Below are positions 8,077-16,418 of a DNA stretch of 64,000 bases, piece after piece. A program made the translations under genes and the position numbers. This DNA comes from Flavihumibacter stibioxidans (GTDB lineage: Bacteria; Bacteroidota; Bacteroidia; Chitinophagales; Chitinophagaceae): positions 57,858 to 121,857 of the forward strand of contig NZ_MBUA01000012.1 of NCBI RefSeq assembly GCF_014332695.1, read 5' to 3'. The notes below the pieces were generated by a model. That model made no database searches, had not been told where the DNA came from, and was given only the letters and a program-made list of their open reading frames with translations. How positions within the stretch are numbered: the first letter of the stretch is position 1; each line of letters begins with the position of its first letter.

Positions 8077-9519
8077 ATGGTATCTGTTATCATACCAGTA
8101 CTGAACGAAGGTGCTACTATACGGAAGGTCATCCGTAATGTCCGCCAGACGGCCCTGCCGGTGGAGATAATTGTGGTGGACGACAACTCTACCGATAATA
8201 CCATTGAAGAGGCCATGAAGGAGTCGGTCCGCATTGTCACCAGCAGTAAACGGGGAAAGGGCCTGTCTATGCGGGAGGGACTGCTGGCTGCCAAATTCGA
8301 TACCCTTGTTTACCTGGATGGCGATATCACCACCTACCCACCCAATGTGGTGGATCTGCTGGCCGGCCCCATTCTTAATGAAGAAGCTGATTTTGTAAAA
8401 TCGACCTTTAAAAGGCAGGCCGGAAGGGTTACCCAACTGGTAGCAAAACCCTTGCTGAGTATCCTGTTTCCCGACCTCGCCTGGCTGGAACAACCCTTAA
8501 GCGGAATGATCGCAGGGAAAAAATCCTTACTTGAAAAAGTGAATTTTGAAAAAGATTATGGGGTGGATATCGGTCTGCTGATCGACATGCACCGTTTGCA
8601 GGCAAGGATCCGCGAGGTGAATATCGGGCAGGTGAAAAATGCCATGCAAAGCCTGGAACAGTTGGGCAAAATGTCCAGGGAGGTATCCCGTACAATCCTG
8701 AACAAGGCCGATGCCCTTGGGGTACAGAACCTCGCTACCATTGGTCAGATCGACCTGATAAGCCGGCAGATGGAGTCTTCCATCCGTGAGTCAATCGATA
8801 AGATGGAAAAAATGGTGTTGCTGGAAATGGACCGGGTGGTATTGCAGGGTAGCTTTCCTGAGGAAGCCGCCCAAAAACTGGGGCTGGCGGATGGTCTGGA
8901 AGCCATTAACAAGTTTTATACGGAACCTGCGGAAAGGCAGCAAGCCATTGCCGCCCTGTTTGCAGGCACCAGCATGCCCGACCTCCTTGAAATTTCTGAT
9001 GACATGCCACTGGTTTCGGGTATTCGAAGCCTGGTAACCAATCTGAAAAAAAGTGGTTATGCAGTTGGACTGGTTGCTGAAAATTTCTCCTGTGTTGCCA
9101 ACCACCTTAAAAACACACTGGGTCTCGATTTCGTACTCTCCAACCATCTGAAGGTAGAGGACGGGATCATTACCGGGGAATGGCATGCCGCCCCCTGGTT
9201 TATCAACGATTCAGACGGGGACAGCTACCAGAAATGCCATATGTTTACGTATATAGCCAACCGTTATGGGTTGTCTGGAAGGAATATTATTTATGTGTCG
9301 GGAAATGAAGAAGACCAGTCCTGCATAGATGCAGCAGGAATCGGCCGTTTATTTGATTCCGGCAGTCTTACCGAAATGCTGGATCCTGGTATGGCGCGGC
9401 CTCAGACCATAAAGCCGGCCTCCCTGGTATTGCCGGCCATGATGACCGCTGCCCTTGGTGTGCTCGCTTTTACCATTTTCCGTTCAGCCATAAAAAAACC
9501 CGCCATCCAGGCGGGTTGA
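8077..9519 (+). CDS. GT2-type glycosyltransferase fused to a degenerate HAD domain, C-terminal membrane anchor
   Basis: Residues 1-200 are a GT-A glycosyltransferase: VSVIIPVLNEGATI, VVDDNSTDNT and a DGD motif (YLDGDITTYP), resembling glucosyl-phosphoglycerate synthases. Residues about 245-430 look like a SerB-type HAD phosphatase fold: LLEMDRVVLQGSF sits where DxDxT/S is expected, and SGNEEDQSCIDAAG where the DGxxD motif is expected. The nucleophile Asp is replaced by Glu250 and the first metal Asp by Gly, so phosphatase activity is doubtful. A hydrophobic helix near the end (LVLPAMMTAALGVLAFTIF) may anchor it. Synthase-phosphatase fusions are known for mannosylglycerate-type solutes, which suggests but does not prove a glycosyl-acid product. 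Confidence 0.75.
   Translation: MVSVIIPVLNEGATIRKVIRNVRQTALPVEIIVVDDNSTDNTIEEAMKESVRIVTSSKRGKGLSMREGLLAAKFDTLVYLDGDITTYPPNVVDLLAGPILNEEADFVKSTFKRQAGRVTQLVAKPLLSILFPDLAWLEQPLSGMIAGKKSLLEKVNFEKDYGVDIGLLIDMHRLQARIREVNIGQVKNAMQSLEQLGKMSREVSRTILNKADALGVQNLATIGQIDLISRQMESSIRESIDKMEKMVLLEMDRVVLQGSFPEEAAQKLGLADGLEAINKFYTEPAERQQAIAALFAGTSMPDLLEISDDMPLVSGIRSLVTNLKKSGYAVGLVAENFSCVANHLKNTLGLDFVLSNHLKVEDGIITGEWHAAPWFINDSDGDSYQKCHMFTYIANRYGLSGRNIIYVSGNEEDQSCIDAAGIGRLFDSGSLTEMLDPGMARPQTIKPASLVLPAMMTAALGVLAFTIFRSAIKKPAIQAG
9491..9517 (-). terminator. rho-independent terminator of pdhC
   Basis: Read on the minus strand, an 8-bp stem (AACCCGCC with GGCGGGTT, short loop) is followed by seven T. It lies beyond the pdhC stop and inside the last codons of the convergent glycosyltransferase gene, where the same bases encode KKPAIQAG. 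Confidence 0.8.
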
Positions 9520-9525
9520 TATTGT

Positions 9526-9573
9526 ACGCGTCTGACGTGCGTCTGACGTACGTCAGACGCGCGTCAGACGCGT
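9526..9573. repeat. 48-bp near-perfect palindrome with GTCTGACG core
   Basis: The left half ACGCGTCTGACGTGCGTC... and the reverse complement of the right half agree at 23 of 24 positions. Each half contains GCGTCTGACG twice. It fills the gap between two convergent genes, directly after the pdhC stop. The same core recurs at 52,154-52,297. Confidence 0.92.
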
Positions 9574-9578
9574 AGCGT

Positions 9579-11228
9579 TTAAACCAGCATTCTCAGGGGT
9601 TCTTCCAGCAGGCTTTTCACGGTCTGCAGGAAAGCAGCTCCGCTGGCACCGTCCACCACCCGGTGGTCGCAGCTCAGCGTCACTTTCATGATATTGCCCG
9701 GAACCACCTGGCCATTTTTAACCACAGGAACCTGCTGGATGGCGCCTACCGCCAGGATACAGCTATCGGGCGGGTTGATGATGGCAGTGAATTCATCGAT
9801 GCCAAACATCCCCAGGTTACTGATGGTAAACGTACTGCCTTCCCAATCTGAAGGCTGTAACTTTTTGGCCTTTGCGCGACCGGCAAAATCTTTCACCTCC
9901 ACTGCAATCTGTGCAAGCCCTTTGGTATCTGCAAAACGCACCACCGGCACCAGCAATCCTTCTTCCACAGCAACCGCTACCCCTACATTTACATGGTGGT
10001 TGGTGCGGATGGTATCTCCCAGCCAGCTGCTGTTAACAGTGGGGTGCTGCTTCAGCGCGATGGCCACAGCCTTCAGCACCATATCATTAAAGGATATTTT
10101 GACAGGAGAAAGTTCGTTGATCTGGGTTCTGCTCGCAACAGCCTTATCCATGTCGATGGACATGGTCAGGTAAAAATGCGGAGCGGTGAACTTGCTTTCT
10201 GCCAGCCTACGCGCAATGGTCTTGCGCATCTGGGAAACCGGACGTTCGTCGAAAGACACAGTACCGGCCGGTGCAGATGGCATAATTGCGGCAGGTGCGC
10301 TGGCAGCAGGAGCAGCTGCTTTGGCAGGAGCCGGTGCCGCGGCACCTTTGAAGGATTCAATATCGGATTTCACAATACGTCCGCCATCACCGCTTCCCTG
10401 CACCTGGTTGAGACTGATGCCTTTCTCGGCAGCAATTTTACGGGCCAGCGGAGAAGCTTTAATGCGGCCGTTTTCGGTAGATGAACCAACCTCAGCAGCA
10501 GCGACAGCCGGAGCGCTGGTTTCCTGTGCGGCAGCAGTTGCACCGGCAACCACCGGTCCGCCACTGGCGGCAGCCCTGATGGCATCGAGATCAACCTTTC
10601 CCGGTTCCCCGATCACACAGAGCAGTGAATTCACCGGCACTTTGGTTCCGGTTTCAGCGCCAATATATAATAGTGTTCCGTTCTTATAACTCTCCAGCTC
10701 CATGGTAGCCTTGTCGGTCTCTACCTCGGCCAGTAATTCGCCCTTGCTAACGGTATCGCCCACCTTTTTGTGCCAGGCAGCAATCACGCCTTCGGTCATG
10801 GTATCGCTCAGACGGGGCATCAATATCACTTCTTCCACTTTGGAGAGATCCAGTCCTGTCTGGGCAGGAGCGGAAGCAGGTGCAGAAGCAGGTGCAGAAG
10901 CAGGTACAGGGGCGGAACCGGCAGCTGGCGCAGCAGTGGTTGCTGCTGCAGCACCGGTATTACCGGCCACCAGGGAAGCAATATCCTCGCCGGGTTCACC
11001 AATAATCGCCAGCAGGTCGTTCACCTGCAGTTTTCCCCCTTTATCAATACCTATATGCAGCAGGGTACCATCTTTGTAACTTTCCAGTTCCATGGTAGCC
11101 TTATCCGTTTCAACTTCTGCCAGCAATTCCCCCTTCTTCACCGGTTCACCCACCTTCTTGTGCCAGGCTGCGATCACTCCTTCGGTCATTGTGTCGCTCA
11201 AACGGGGCATCAATATCACTTCTGCCAT
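9579..11228 (-). CDS. pdhC: pyruvate dehydrogenase complex E2, dihydrolipoyl acetyltransferase
   Basis: Transfers acetyl groups from lipoamide to CoA in the pyruvate dehydrogenase complex. Two lipoyl domains are visible (about residues 1-77 and 135-210), each with the lipoylated lysine in ETDKATMELE. A peripheral subunit-binding domain follows at about 260-295 (KASPLARKIAAEKG). The catalytic domain carries the SCDHRVVDGA motif near the C-terminus. Ala/Pro linkers join the domains. The two lipoyl segments are closely similar in DNA and protein, so recombination between them could change copy number. E1 genes are not adjacent. The sequence cannot exclude another 2-oxo acid complex, but PDH is most likely. 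Confidence 0.92.
   Translation of the reverse strand: MAEVILMPRLSDTMTEGVIAAWHKKVGEPVKKGELLAEVETDKATMELESYKDGTLLHIGIDKGGKLQVNDLLAIIGEPGEDIASLVAGNTGAAAATTAAPAAGSAPVPASAPASAPASAPAQTGLDLSKVEEVILMPRLSDTMTEGVIAAWHKKVGDTVSKGELLAEVETDKATMELESYKNGTLLYIGAETGTKVPVNSLLCVIGEPGKVDLDAIRAAASGGPVVAGATAAAQETSAPAVAAAEVGSSTENGRIKASPLARKIAAEKGISLNQVQGSGDGGRIVKSDIESFKGAAAPAPAKAAAPAASAPAAIMPSAPAGTVSFDERPVSQMRKTIARRLAESKFTAPHFYLTMSIDMDKAVASRTQINELSPVKISFNDMVLKAVAIALKQHPTVNSSWLGDTIRTNHHVNVGVAVAVEEGLLVPVVRFADTKGLAQIAVEVKDFAGRAKAKKLQPSDWEGSTFTISNLGMFGIDEFTAIINPPDSCILAVGAIQQVPVVKNGQVVPGNIMKVTLSCDHRVVDGASGAAFLQTVKSLLEEPLRMLV
10873..10908. repeat. 12-bp tandem repeat in the pdhC linker
   Basis: Three near-identical copies of GAAGCAGGTGCA (the third has TACA at its end). 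On the coding strand they encode the SAPA units of the flexible Ala/Pro linker behind the first lipoyl domain. Confidence 0.75.
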
Positions 11229-11302
11229 TTGACTTATGTGTTTTGTTTTCGTTTGCTTATTGAGGGCCGAAATTAAGGAAAAAGACCGAAGTCACGACTC
11301 CC

Positions 11303-11310
11303 TATCTTTG
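11303..11310 (+). promoter_or_regulatory. -7 box TATCTTTG before engB
   Basis: Exact match to the Bacteroidota -7 consensus TAnnTTTG, ending four bases before the engB ATG. No good -33 TTG is seen. If used, the transcript would be nearly leaderless. Confidence 0.45.
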
Positions 11311-11314
11311 CTCC

Positions 11315-11947
11315 ATGCATATCTCAAAAGCAGTTTACCTGATCAGTAGTCCCGAGGTGGACAAATGCCCCAAAGCCGACCGACCGGAATACGCATTCAT
11401 CGGGCGTTCCAATGTGGGCAAGTCCTCCCTGATCAACATGTTGTGCAAGAACCAGAAACTGGCGAAGACCTCCGGTTCGCCGGGAAAAACCCAGTTGATC
11501 AACCATTTTGAGATCACCAGCACTTCAAAGGAAGGGATGAAGGATTTCAGCCAGTGGTACCTGGTAGACCTTCCCGGTTACGGCTTTGCGAAGGTTTCAC
11601 TGAACCAGCGCCGCCAGTGGGAAAAGATGATTGAAAATTATTTAAGGAAACGGGAGAACCTGGTGATGGTCTTTGTGCTGATCGACAGCCGCCACGAGCC
11701 GCAGGAGCTTGACCTCGAATTCGTAAACCAGCTGGGTGAGTGGGAAATCCCTTTTACCATGGTCTTCACCAAATCCGACAAGGAGAACCAGCGGACAGTG
11801 GCCAAAAACATCCGGTCATTCCTGGATGCCATGCGCGAGACCTGGCAATTTCTTCCTGCCCATGTGGTAACCAGCGCCATCAAGCAAACGGGGCGCGACA
11901 AAATCCTGAATATTATCAGTGAGCTGAACCAGCAAACAAGCGAATAA
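11315..11947 (+). CDS. engB: ribosome biogenesis GTPase EngB (YsxC)
   Basis: Essential-type GTPase that helps assemble the 50S ribosomal subunit. GTPase motifs appear in order: GRSNVGKSS (G1, about residues 31-39), a Thr in the G2 region (SPGKT), DLPGYG (G3), TKSD (G4), and a VVTSA-like G5 near residue 188. The 210-residue length is normal for the family. It diverges from pdhC with an 86-bp shared upstream region. Confidence 0.96.
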   Translation: MHISKAVYLISSPEVDKCPKADRPEYAFIGRSNVGKSSLINMLCKNQKLAKTSGSPGKTQLINHFEITSTSKEGMKDFSQWYLVDLPGYGFAKVSLNQRRQWEKMIENYLRKRENLVMVFVLIDSRHEPQELDLEFVNQLGEWEIPFTMVFTKSDKENQRTVAKNIRSFLDAMRETWQFLPAHVVTSAIKQTGRDKILNIISELNQQTSE

Positions 11948-12035
11948 ACCGTTTAGAGAGGAACTTCAGGGGGAGATGAGGTCCTGAGCAGTGCGGTGGC
12001 ACCACCTTGACATAGAAGCAAAAGCTGCAATCGGC

Positions 12036-12509
12036 CTAGTTGACCACCTTATTGGCGCAGCTGCTGCTGGCAAAAGCTTCCGGCTTGGCTTTAAAGGCAA
12101 ATCCCATACCCAGGATATAGCCCATAGCCTCTTTCAGCGCGTCGTTACTTTTGAACTGCGGATTGGTATTGATGTCGGCATGCACTTCCATGTCAACATT
12201 GTACTCGGTGAAAAGATTGCACAGTTCATAGGCAATTTCGATGCTTCGGGCCACTTCCACCAGCATCCGCTCCTTGATGGAAAACTTCTGGCGGGTTTTT
12301 TCATTCTGGATGAACATGAATCCGCCATGACCTTCCCTGAGAAATACGATTACGGTGGCGAATTCCGTTTCCACGCCTTTCACCTGTGAATCGGTGCCGA
12401 TACAAACTTTCAGGTGGTAGCCATTTTCAGTTTCACGTTTGATGGCTCTTTCTACGGCGTCACGGATCGGGTCTTCGATCGCGTCGCCATTAAATTTTCT
12501 CCATAACAT
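12036..12509 (-). CDS. YkuK-like (DUF458) RNase H-fold protein
   Basis: Resembles the B. subtilis YkuK family, predicted to have an RNase H-like fold; biochemical role unproven. Visible features are the start FNGDAIEDPI, a conserved GTDSQVKG segment (an acidic residue in the presumed active site), EVARSIEIAYEL, and an Asp/His patch VDMEVHADINTNP. A glycine-rich MGYILGMGFAFKAKP segment follows, as in the family. Length 157 residues is typical. The CoA-binding gene lies 101 bp upstream on the same strand, so the two may be co-transcribed. Confidence 0.8.
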   Translation of the reverse strand: MLWRKFNGDAIEDPIRDAVERAIKRETENGYHLKVCIGTDSQVKGVETEFATVIVFLREGHGGFMFIQNEKTRQKFSIKERMLVEVARSIEIAYELCNLFTEYNVDMEVHADINTNPQFKSNDALKEAMGYILGMGFAFKAKPEAFASSSCANKVVN

Positions 12510-12586
12510 AAAAACGGGTTTTTGTAATTTACCAAAAAACTAACATACAACACCCGCCCTCACTGTTATATGGAAATTAAATAACC

Positions 12587-12611
12587 CCATTCACCATTCA
12601 CCATTCACCAT
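12587..12611. repeat. 7-bp tandem repeat CCATTCA
   Basis: Three full copies of CCATTCA and a partial fourth (CCAT) run up to the stop codon of the CoA-binding gene. A short tandem repeat with no coding role, in the gap before the ykuK-like gene. Confidence 0.85.
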
Positions 12612-12979
12612 CAGTATTGCCCCGTACTCAGCATCACCAGCGTGCAAGCTTCCTGGGGGTAGATATGGTTTGCCTGGGCCAGGTCGTATAATTCATCATT
12701 TTCGGCACCCGGATTAAAAATGATCCTTCTGGGTTTGAGGGAAAGGATATAATCATAATACTCACGCTGACGTTCCGCAGACAGGTACAGCGTAATGGTA
12801 TCGATGTCCTCCAGAAGAGGTTTTCCGGTACGGATCTCTACACCCTCCACTTCGGCATTCTTAAGGCCAATGGCTTCCACGGGGTGCCCCTTGAACCGAA
12901 GGCTTTTAATCGCCAGATAACTATAACGGGATGGGTTAGCCGAAGCACCAAGTACCAGTGTTTTTTTATGGTGTACCAT
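12611..12979 (-). CDS. CoA-binding domain protein (YccU-like)
   Basis: Small single-domain Rossmann-fold protein of the CoA_binding_2 family. Seen: TLVLGASANPSRYSYLA near the N-terminus (nucleotide-binding glycine and Ser/Asn loop), GHPVEAIGLKN, and IIFNPGAENDEL, a pattern shared with YccU and the CoA-binding domain of acyl-CoA synthetases. At 122 residues it is a complete stand-alone domain. No enzyme activity can be assigned; a CoA or nucleotide sensor role is a family-level guess. Confidence 0.85.
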   Translation of the reverse strand: MVHHKKTLVLGASANPSRYSYLAIKSLRFKGHPVEAIGLKNAEVEGVEIRTGKPLLEDIDTITLYLSAERQREYYDYILSLKPRRIIFNPGAENDELYDLAQANHIYPQEACTLVMLSTGQY

Positions 12980-13113
12980 GCAATGTTTTTATTGATTACC
13001 CATCCGGCAACCAGCGCCCCCGGATTGTATAACCAGTTACCGCTTTTCTTCAGTTTTCCTGCTGCAATCTAACCTGCAATTTCAAATTTTCAATACTTAT
13101 TGTAATTACCTGT

Positions 13114-14568
13114 TCAATAGGCATAACAATCCGTTTTCTTCCAGCGTGCAGCACCTGTTACAGCTTTTCCCGGCCTGATGACCAGGGCTAAATAACCGCC
13201 GCCACTGGCCATTTTATTTTTACCAAACAGGTTGCCCAGATTATGAAAACCCAGCAACAGCGGACCTGCCTTGAAACCCGCACCCACCCAGAACTGTTTT
13301 TCGGTATTTAAAAGCAGGGGCAGGTAAACTCCCCAGCGACGCAGCTCCCACCGGGGTGTAAGCCGCAGCAGGTTCATGTTCTTAACATACAGGCGCTGGT
13401 CCCCCAGCAGGCCAACCAGGTTAATACTCATTTCAGCATTCAGGTACCAGGCACCGTATAAATAACGGTCCGCATTCAGCACCATCCTGCCGGGAGAAAA
13501 AATCCTGAAATCGCTGCCGGTTCCCGCCAATGGGAACATGGTCGAAAGGGAATCATTCAGTGCTGCCAGCCCATCTATGCCTTCGCCAAGTGTATTGTCC
13601 ATTTCAGAACCGGTCACGCCCCCCTCAGGCACGATCCCCCTGCGACTTTCGAGCCCATAACGGTATTGCCCCCAGCCGATGTCCACCACCGAAACACCCA
13701 GTTTCCACTCATAGTCGTACCAGCTTTCCTCCTCCTCCATATATCCGGGTTCCCCGGGTGGCTTGACGATTAATTCAAATCCCGCATCAAATGAAAACCC
13801 GGCCCTTGTTGTGTGCAAAAAATCACGCAGGTTACCAGCATTTGTCCTGTTGTCATCCCACCTGTCATAATTGGAAGAATACCCGTAGCTAAAACTACCA
13901 CCCGTCAGCACATGCTCCTCCTCGCCGTTCACCATTTTCTTATTCCTCGTAACATCCGCAACATCTGCCCGGGCACCGGACAATCCACGGTTAACCTTCA
14001 CTGTTAGTCCGGCGTTGAGTCTTGTTCCTGCATTATCCCAGATGGTCTGTGCGTACGCGCCATACATTTCAAAAACCGTACTGCTGCGAACTCTGGCATT
14101 AAATGGTTCACTGCCCGGATTAATGGAAAAGAACTGGTGAATATTCCCGATGGTATCAATAAAATTGTAGGGACCGCTTTTAATGTTTGAAAATGATTTC
14201 AGGCTGGCACCAAAAGCTATACCTTTTTTCCGGCCCAGGGCCATTCTGCCGTTCAGCAGGTTAAGATTGAACTGGGCGTTGCCAAACCGTTTGTCATAGC
14301 CGCTGCCGATAATGAATTTTGAATTGTATGGAGAAGACAAAAGTGAATAATCCACCACGCTGATGGCATTGGTCTGGTACTTCGCCTGAATCCCGGCAAC
14401 GGTAATATCCCAGGGATAGGGTGTATTTAAAATGGAGGCCGGATTATTATGCACCCCCAGTGAACCGGCATGATTAGACCCCTGGATCGCATGGTAGTCC
14501 TGTGCCTGAACCGGGAAACCGCTTCCATTCAGCAGTATTATCAATAAATAAAATCTCCAAAGTTTCAT
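13114..14568 (-). CDS. DUF5723-type outer-membrane barrel protein
   Basis: Secreted beta-barrel-like protein of unknown function. A signal peptide (YLLIILLNGSGFPVQAQ, cleavage after about residue 22) is followed by DYHAIQGSNHAGSLGVHNNPASIL, the N-terminal pattern of the DUF5723 family, then many alternating strands and an end rich in Gly/aromatics (MASGGGYLALVIRPG). It starts three bases after the FAD oxidoreductase gene ends and is the last gene of the six-gene polyketide operon, so it is probably co-expressed. An export or surface-anchoring role for the pathway product is inference from position only. Confidence 0.75.
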   Translation of the reverse strand: MKLWRFYLLIILLNGSGFPVQAQDYHAIQGSNHAGSLGVHNNPASILNTPYPWDITVAGIQAKYQTNAISVVDYSLLSSPYNSKFIIGSGYDKRFGNAQFNLNLLNGRMALGRKKGIAFGASLKSFSNIKSGPYNFIDTIGNIHQFFSINPGSEPFNARVRSSTVFEMYGAYAQTIWDNAGTRLNAGLTVKVNRGLSGARADVADVTRNKKMVNGEEEHVLTGGSFSYGYSSNYDRWDDNRTNAGNLRDFLHTTRAGFSFDAGFELIVKPPGEPGYMEEEESWYDYEWKLGVSVVDIGWGQYRYGLESRRGIVPEGGVTGSEMDNTLGEGIDGLAALNDSLSTMFPLAGTGSDFRIFSPGRMVLNADRYLYGAWYLNAEMSINLVGLLGDQRLYVKNMNLLRLTPRWELRRWGVYLPLLLNTEKQFWVGAGFKAGPLLLGFHNLGNLFGKNKMASGGGYLALVIRPGKAVTGAARWKKTDCYAY

Positions 14569-14571
14569 ACG

Positions 14572-15714
14572 TTAAAATTGTTCACCCCGGGTCTGCCGGA
14601 TCAGCCATTGGGTAAGGGATGGCGAATTCCTGCCTGCAGTGATCAGCAATTTAGTCAGCAAAGGATCACCGAAAAAACGCTGTATCATACGTCCCGCCCT
14701 TAACCGGGAACCAAACTGCAACCGCCAGTTCCGCTGGTAGTTATTTTCCATTTCCTGCCGGGGGATGCGTCCGGACAAAAAGGCTGTTACCTGTTCAGCC
14801 AGCAACTTACTTCCATGCAGGGCCATACTCATTCCGTTGCCACAGAGCGGGGTTATCATTCCTGCGGCATCTCCAACCATCAGTACATGATCCTCCACCT
14901 GCGACTTGGCAGCAAAAGACACTTGTGAAATGCTTACCGGTTCAGGCCAGGTTCTTTCAGCCGATCGCAACAGCTGGTCAAGAACCGGATTACGACCCAA
15001 TATACGTTCTTCCATCAGGCGGATCGAATTATTGCTCAGTCCCAGGTTATTTGCATTGGTGAGGTAACAAAGACAATACAGGTCGTTTTCAATCCTGCTT
15101 ACACCACAGTAACCATCCTTAAAATTGTGCAGGGAAATGGTATCCGCCGGCAGGTCAGTGCGGATATGGTATTTCACTCCCAGCAGGTTATTCAGTTTAC
15201 ACGGCTTCTGGCGAACGAAATCCCTGTTCCATTTCAGGTCGAGATTACTCCGCTTACCATAGCTCCCCACCGCCACTTTTGATGTTATCACCTGCAGGGG
15301 TAACCGAATTTTCATCAGACCGTCTTCACTGTAGATATCTGTTACCCTGGTGCCTTCCATCAGAACAACCCCTGCACTCCTGGCCAGCGATGCAAGCGTG
15401 GCGTCGAGCAGGAAGCGGCTGATACCGAATCCGCCGGGGTCAAGGGCAGTTTCGAGTTTACTGCCATCCGGTGCAGTTACAACCAGTCTTCTTATTTCAG
15501 GCAGTTTCAGTTCCCCGAAAGCAAGGCCCAGTGAAACAAGGAAGGGCCGGCTTTCTTCACTGATGTATTCACCACACACCCGGTGGAAGGGATAGTGATT
15601 CTTTTCCAGCAGCACTACCTTGTGTCCTGCCCTGGCCAGCAATATGGACGATGCCAGTCCTGCAAGACCTCCGCCCGCAACAGCCACATCGTATATCTGG
15701 TTTTTTGTTTGCAT
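14572..15714 (-). CDS. FAD-dependent oxidoreductase (geranylgeranyl reductase/hydroxylase-like)
   Basis: Flavoprotein of the FixC/geranylgeranyl reductase and aromatic hydroxylase superfamily. The dinucleotide-binding site is YDVAVAGGGLAGLA (GxGxxG-type, residues 14-19), then VVLLEKNHYPFHRVCGEYIS with Cys47, a segment typical of this group. The second FAD motif is MVGDAAGMITPLCGNGMSMAL. Start set at 15714 (MQTKNQIYD), two bases after the methyltransferase stop; a longer start at 15759 is possible but would overlap that gene. In the operon it could hydroxylate the aromatic polyketide or reduce an isoprenoid chain; both are inference. Confidence 0.82.
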   Translation of the reverse strand: MQTKNQIYDVAVAGGGLAGLASSILLARAGHKVVLLEKNHYPFHRVCGEYISEESRPFLVSLGLAFGELKLPEIRRLVVTAPDGSKLETALDPGGFGISRFLLDATLASLARSAGVVLMEGTRVTDIYSEDGLMKIRLPLQVITSKVAVGSYGKRSNLDLKWNRDFVRQKPCKLNNLLGVKYHIRTDLPADTISLHNFKDGYCGVSRIENDLYCLCYLTNANNLGLSNNSIRLMEERILGRNPVLDQLLRSAERTWPEPVSISQVSFAAKSQVEDHVLMVGDAAGMITPLCGNGMSMALHGSKLLAEQVTAFLSGRIPRQEMENNYQRNWRLQFGSRLRAGRMIQRFFGDPLLTKLLITAGRNSPSLTQWLIRQTRGEQF

Positions 15715-15716
15715 AA

Positions 15717-16418
15717 TCAGCAGGGTACTGTTACGAGCCACCTGAAAGCCCATTTCCAATGAATATAATATTCGTTTATTCCTGACCGTAATAACAACGC
15801 ATTCAGTTCGGCCCTTGAAAAACCGCGCTGAACAGATAAAGGCGCATCATTTTTAACCAGGCGGGAGCGTGACAAAAAACCTGTAAGGATTTTTATCGAT
15901 AGCCAGGCCAGCCGGTGCCGGTGAAGGTCATTGATAAAAAAGCCGGTCCTGCTCCGGGCGCGCATCCATTTCAACTGATCCACCAGTTCTTCCTCATTGA
16001 AATGATGGCAGAAGAGTGAAGAAAAAATAATATCGGGGTTCTCTTCAAAATTTACCAACCGGTAATCGCTTTCAATAAACCGGGCTTCCGGCAGCCTTCC
16101 GGCAGCAAAACGGATGCAGGAAGGATTGATATCTATGCCGGTCAGTTCCACCCTAATGCCTTGTTTCCGGGCCCAATCGCGGATTACCCGCAGGTTATCA
16201 CCTCCCCCGCAGCCTATCTCACATACACTGATGGATGTTCTGCCAGACCGCTTCGCCTCCAGGCCGACTAATTTTCGCATACCCTGAATCGTTATAGCAT
16301 GTCCGCCGAGCCAGTGATTGATGGTATCAAGTTCTTTCATATTGACCCGGATCTCCTCAAAAGGAATGGATTGGTCGTCGAGCAGTTCTTTTTCATATGA
16401 CCGTTGCCGCCAGTTCAT
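15717..16418 (-). CDS. class I SAM-dependent methyltransferase of the polyketide operon
   Basis: Small-molecule methyltransferase. Motif I is CEIGCGGGDN (residues 66-75), followed by LTGIDINPSCIRFA (motif II, acidic Asp for the SAM ribose) and DIIFSSLFCHHF (motif III region). Length 233. The ATG overlaps the stop of the polyketide synthase gene by four bases (ATGA), a sign of translational coupling. A substrate from the type III polyketide synthase is likely by context, for example O- or C-methylation of an aromatic ring, but the sequence does not show which. Confidence 0.85.
   Translation of the reverse strand: MNWRQRSYEKELLDDQSIPFEEIRVNMKELDTINHWLGGHAITIQGMRKLVGLEAKRSGRTSISVCEIGCGGGDNLRVIRDWARKQGIRVELTGIDINPSCIRFAAGRLPEARFIESDYRLVNFEENPDIIFSSLFCHHFNEEELVDQLKWMRARSRTGFFINDLHRHRLAWLSIKILTGFLSRSRLVKNDAPLSVQRGFSRAELNALLLRSGINEYYIHWKWAFRWLVTVPC

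Noticed and set aside
8821-9400. Annotating the HAD part as active phosphoserine phosphatase
   Set aside because: The nucleophile and one metal Asp are not where expected, and the domain is fused to a glycosyltransferase.
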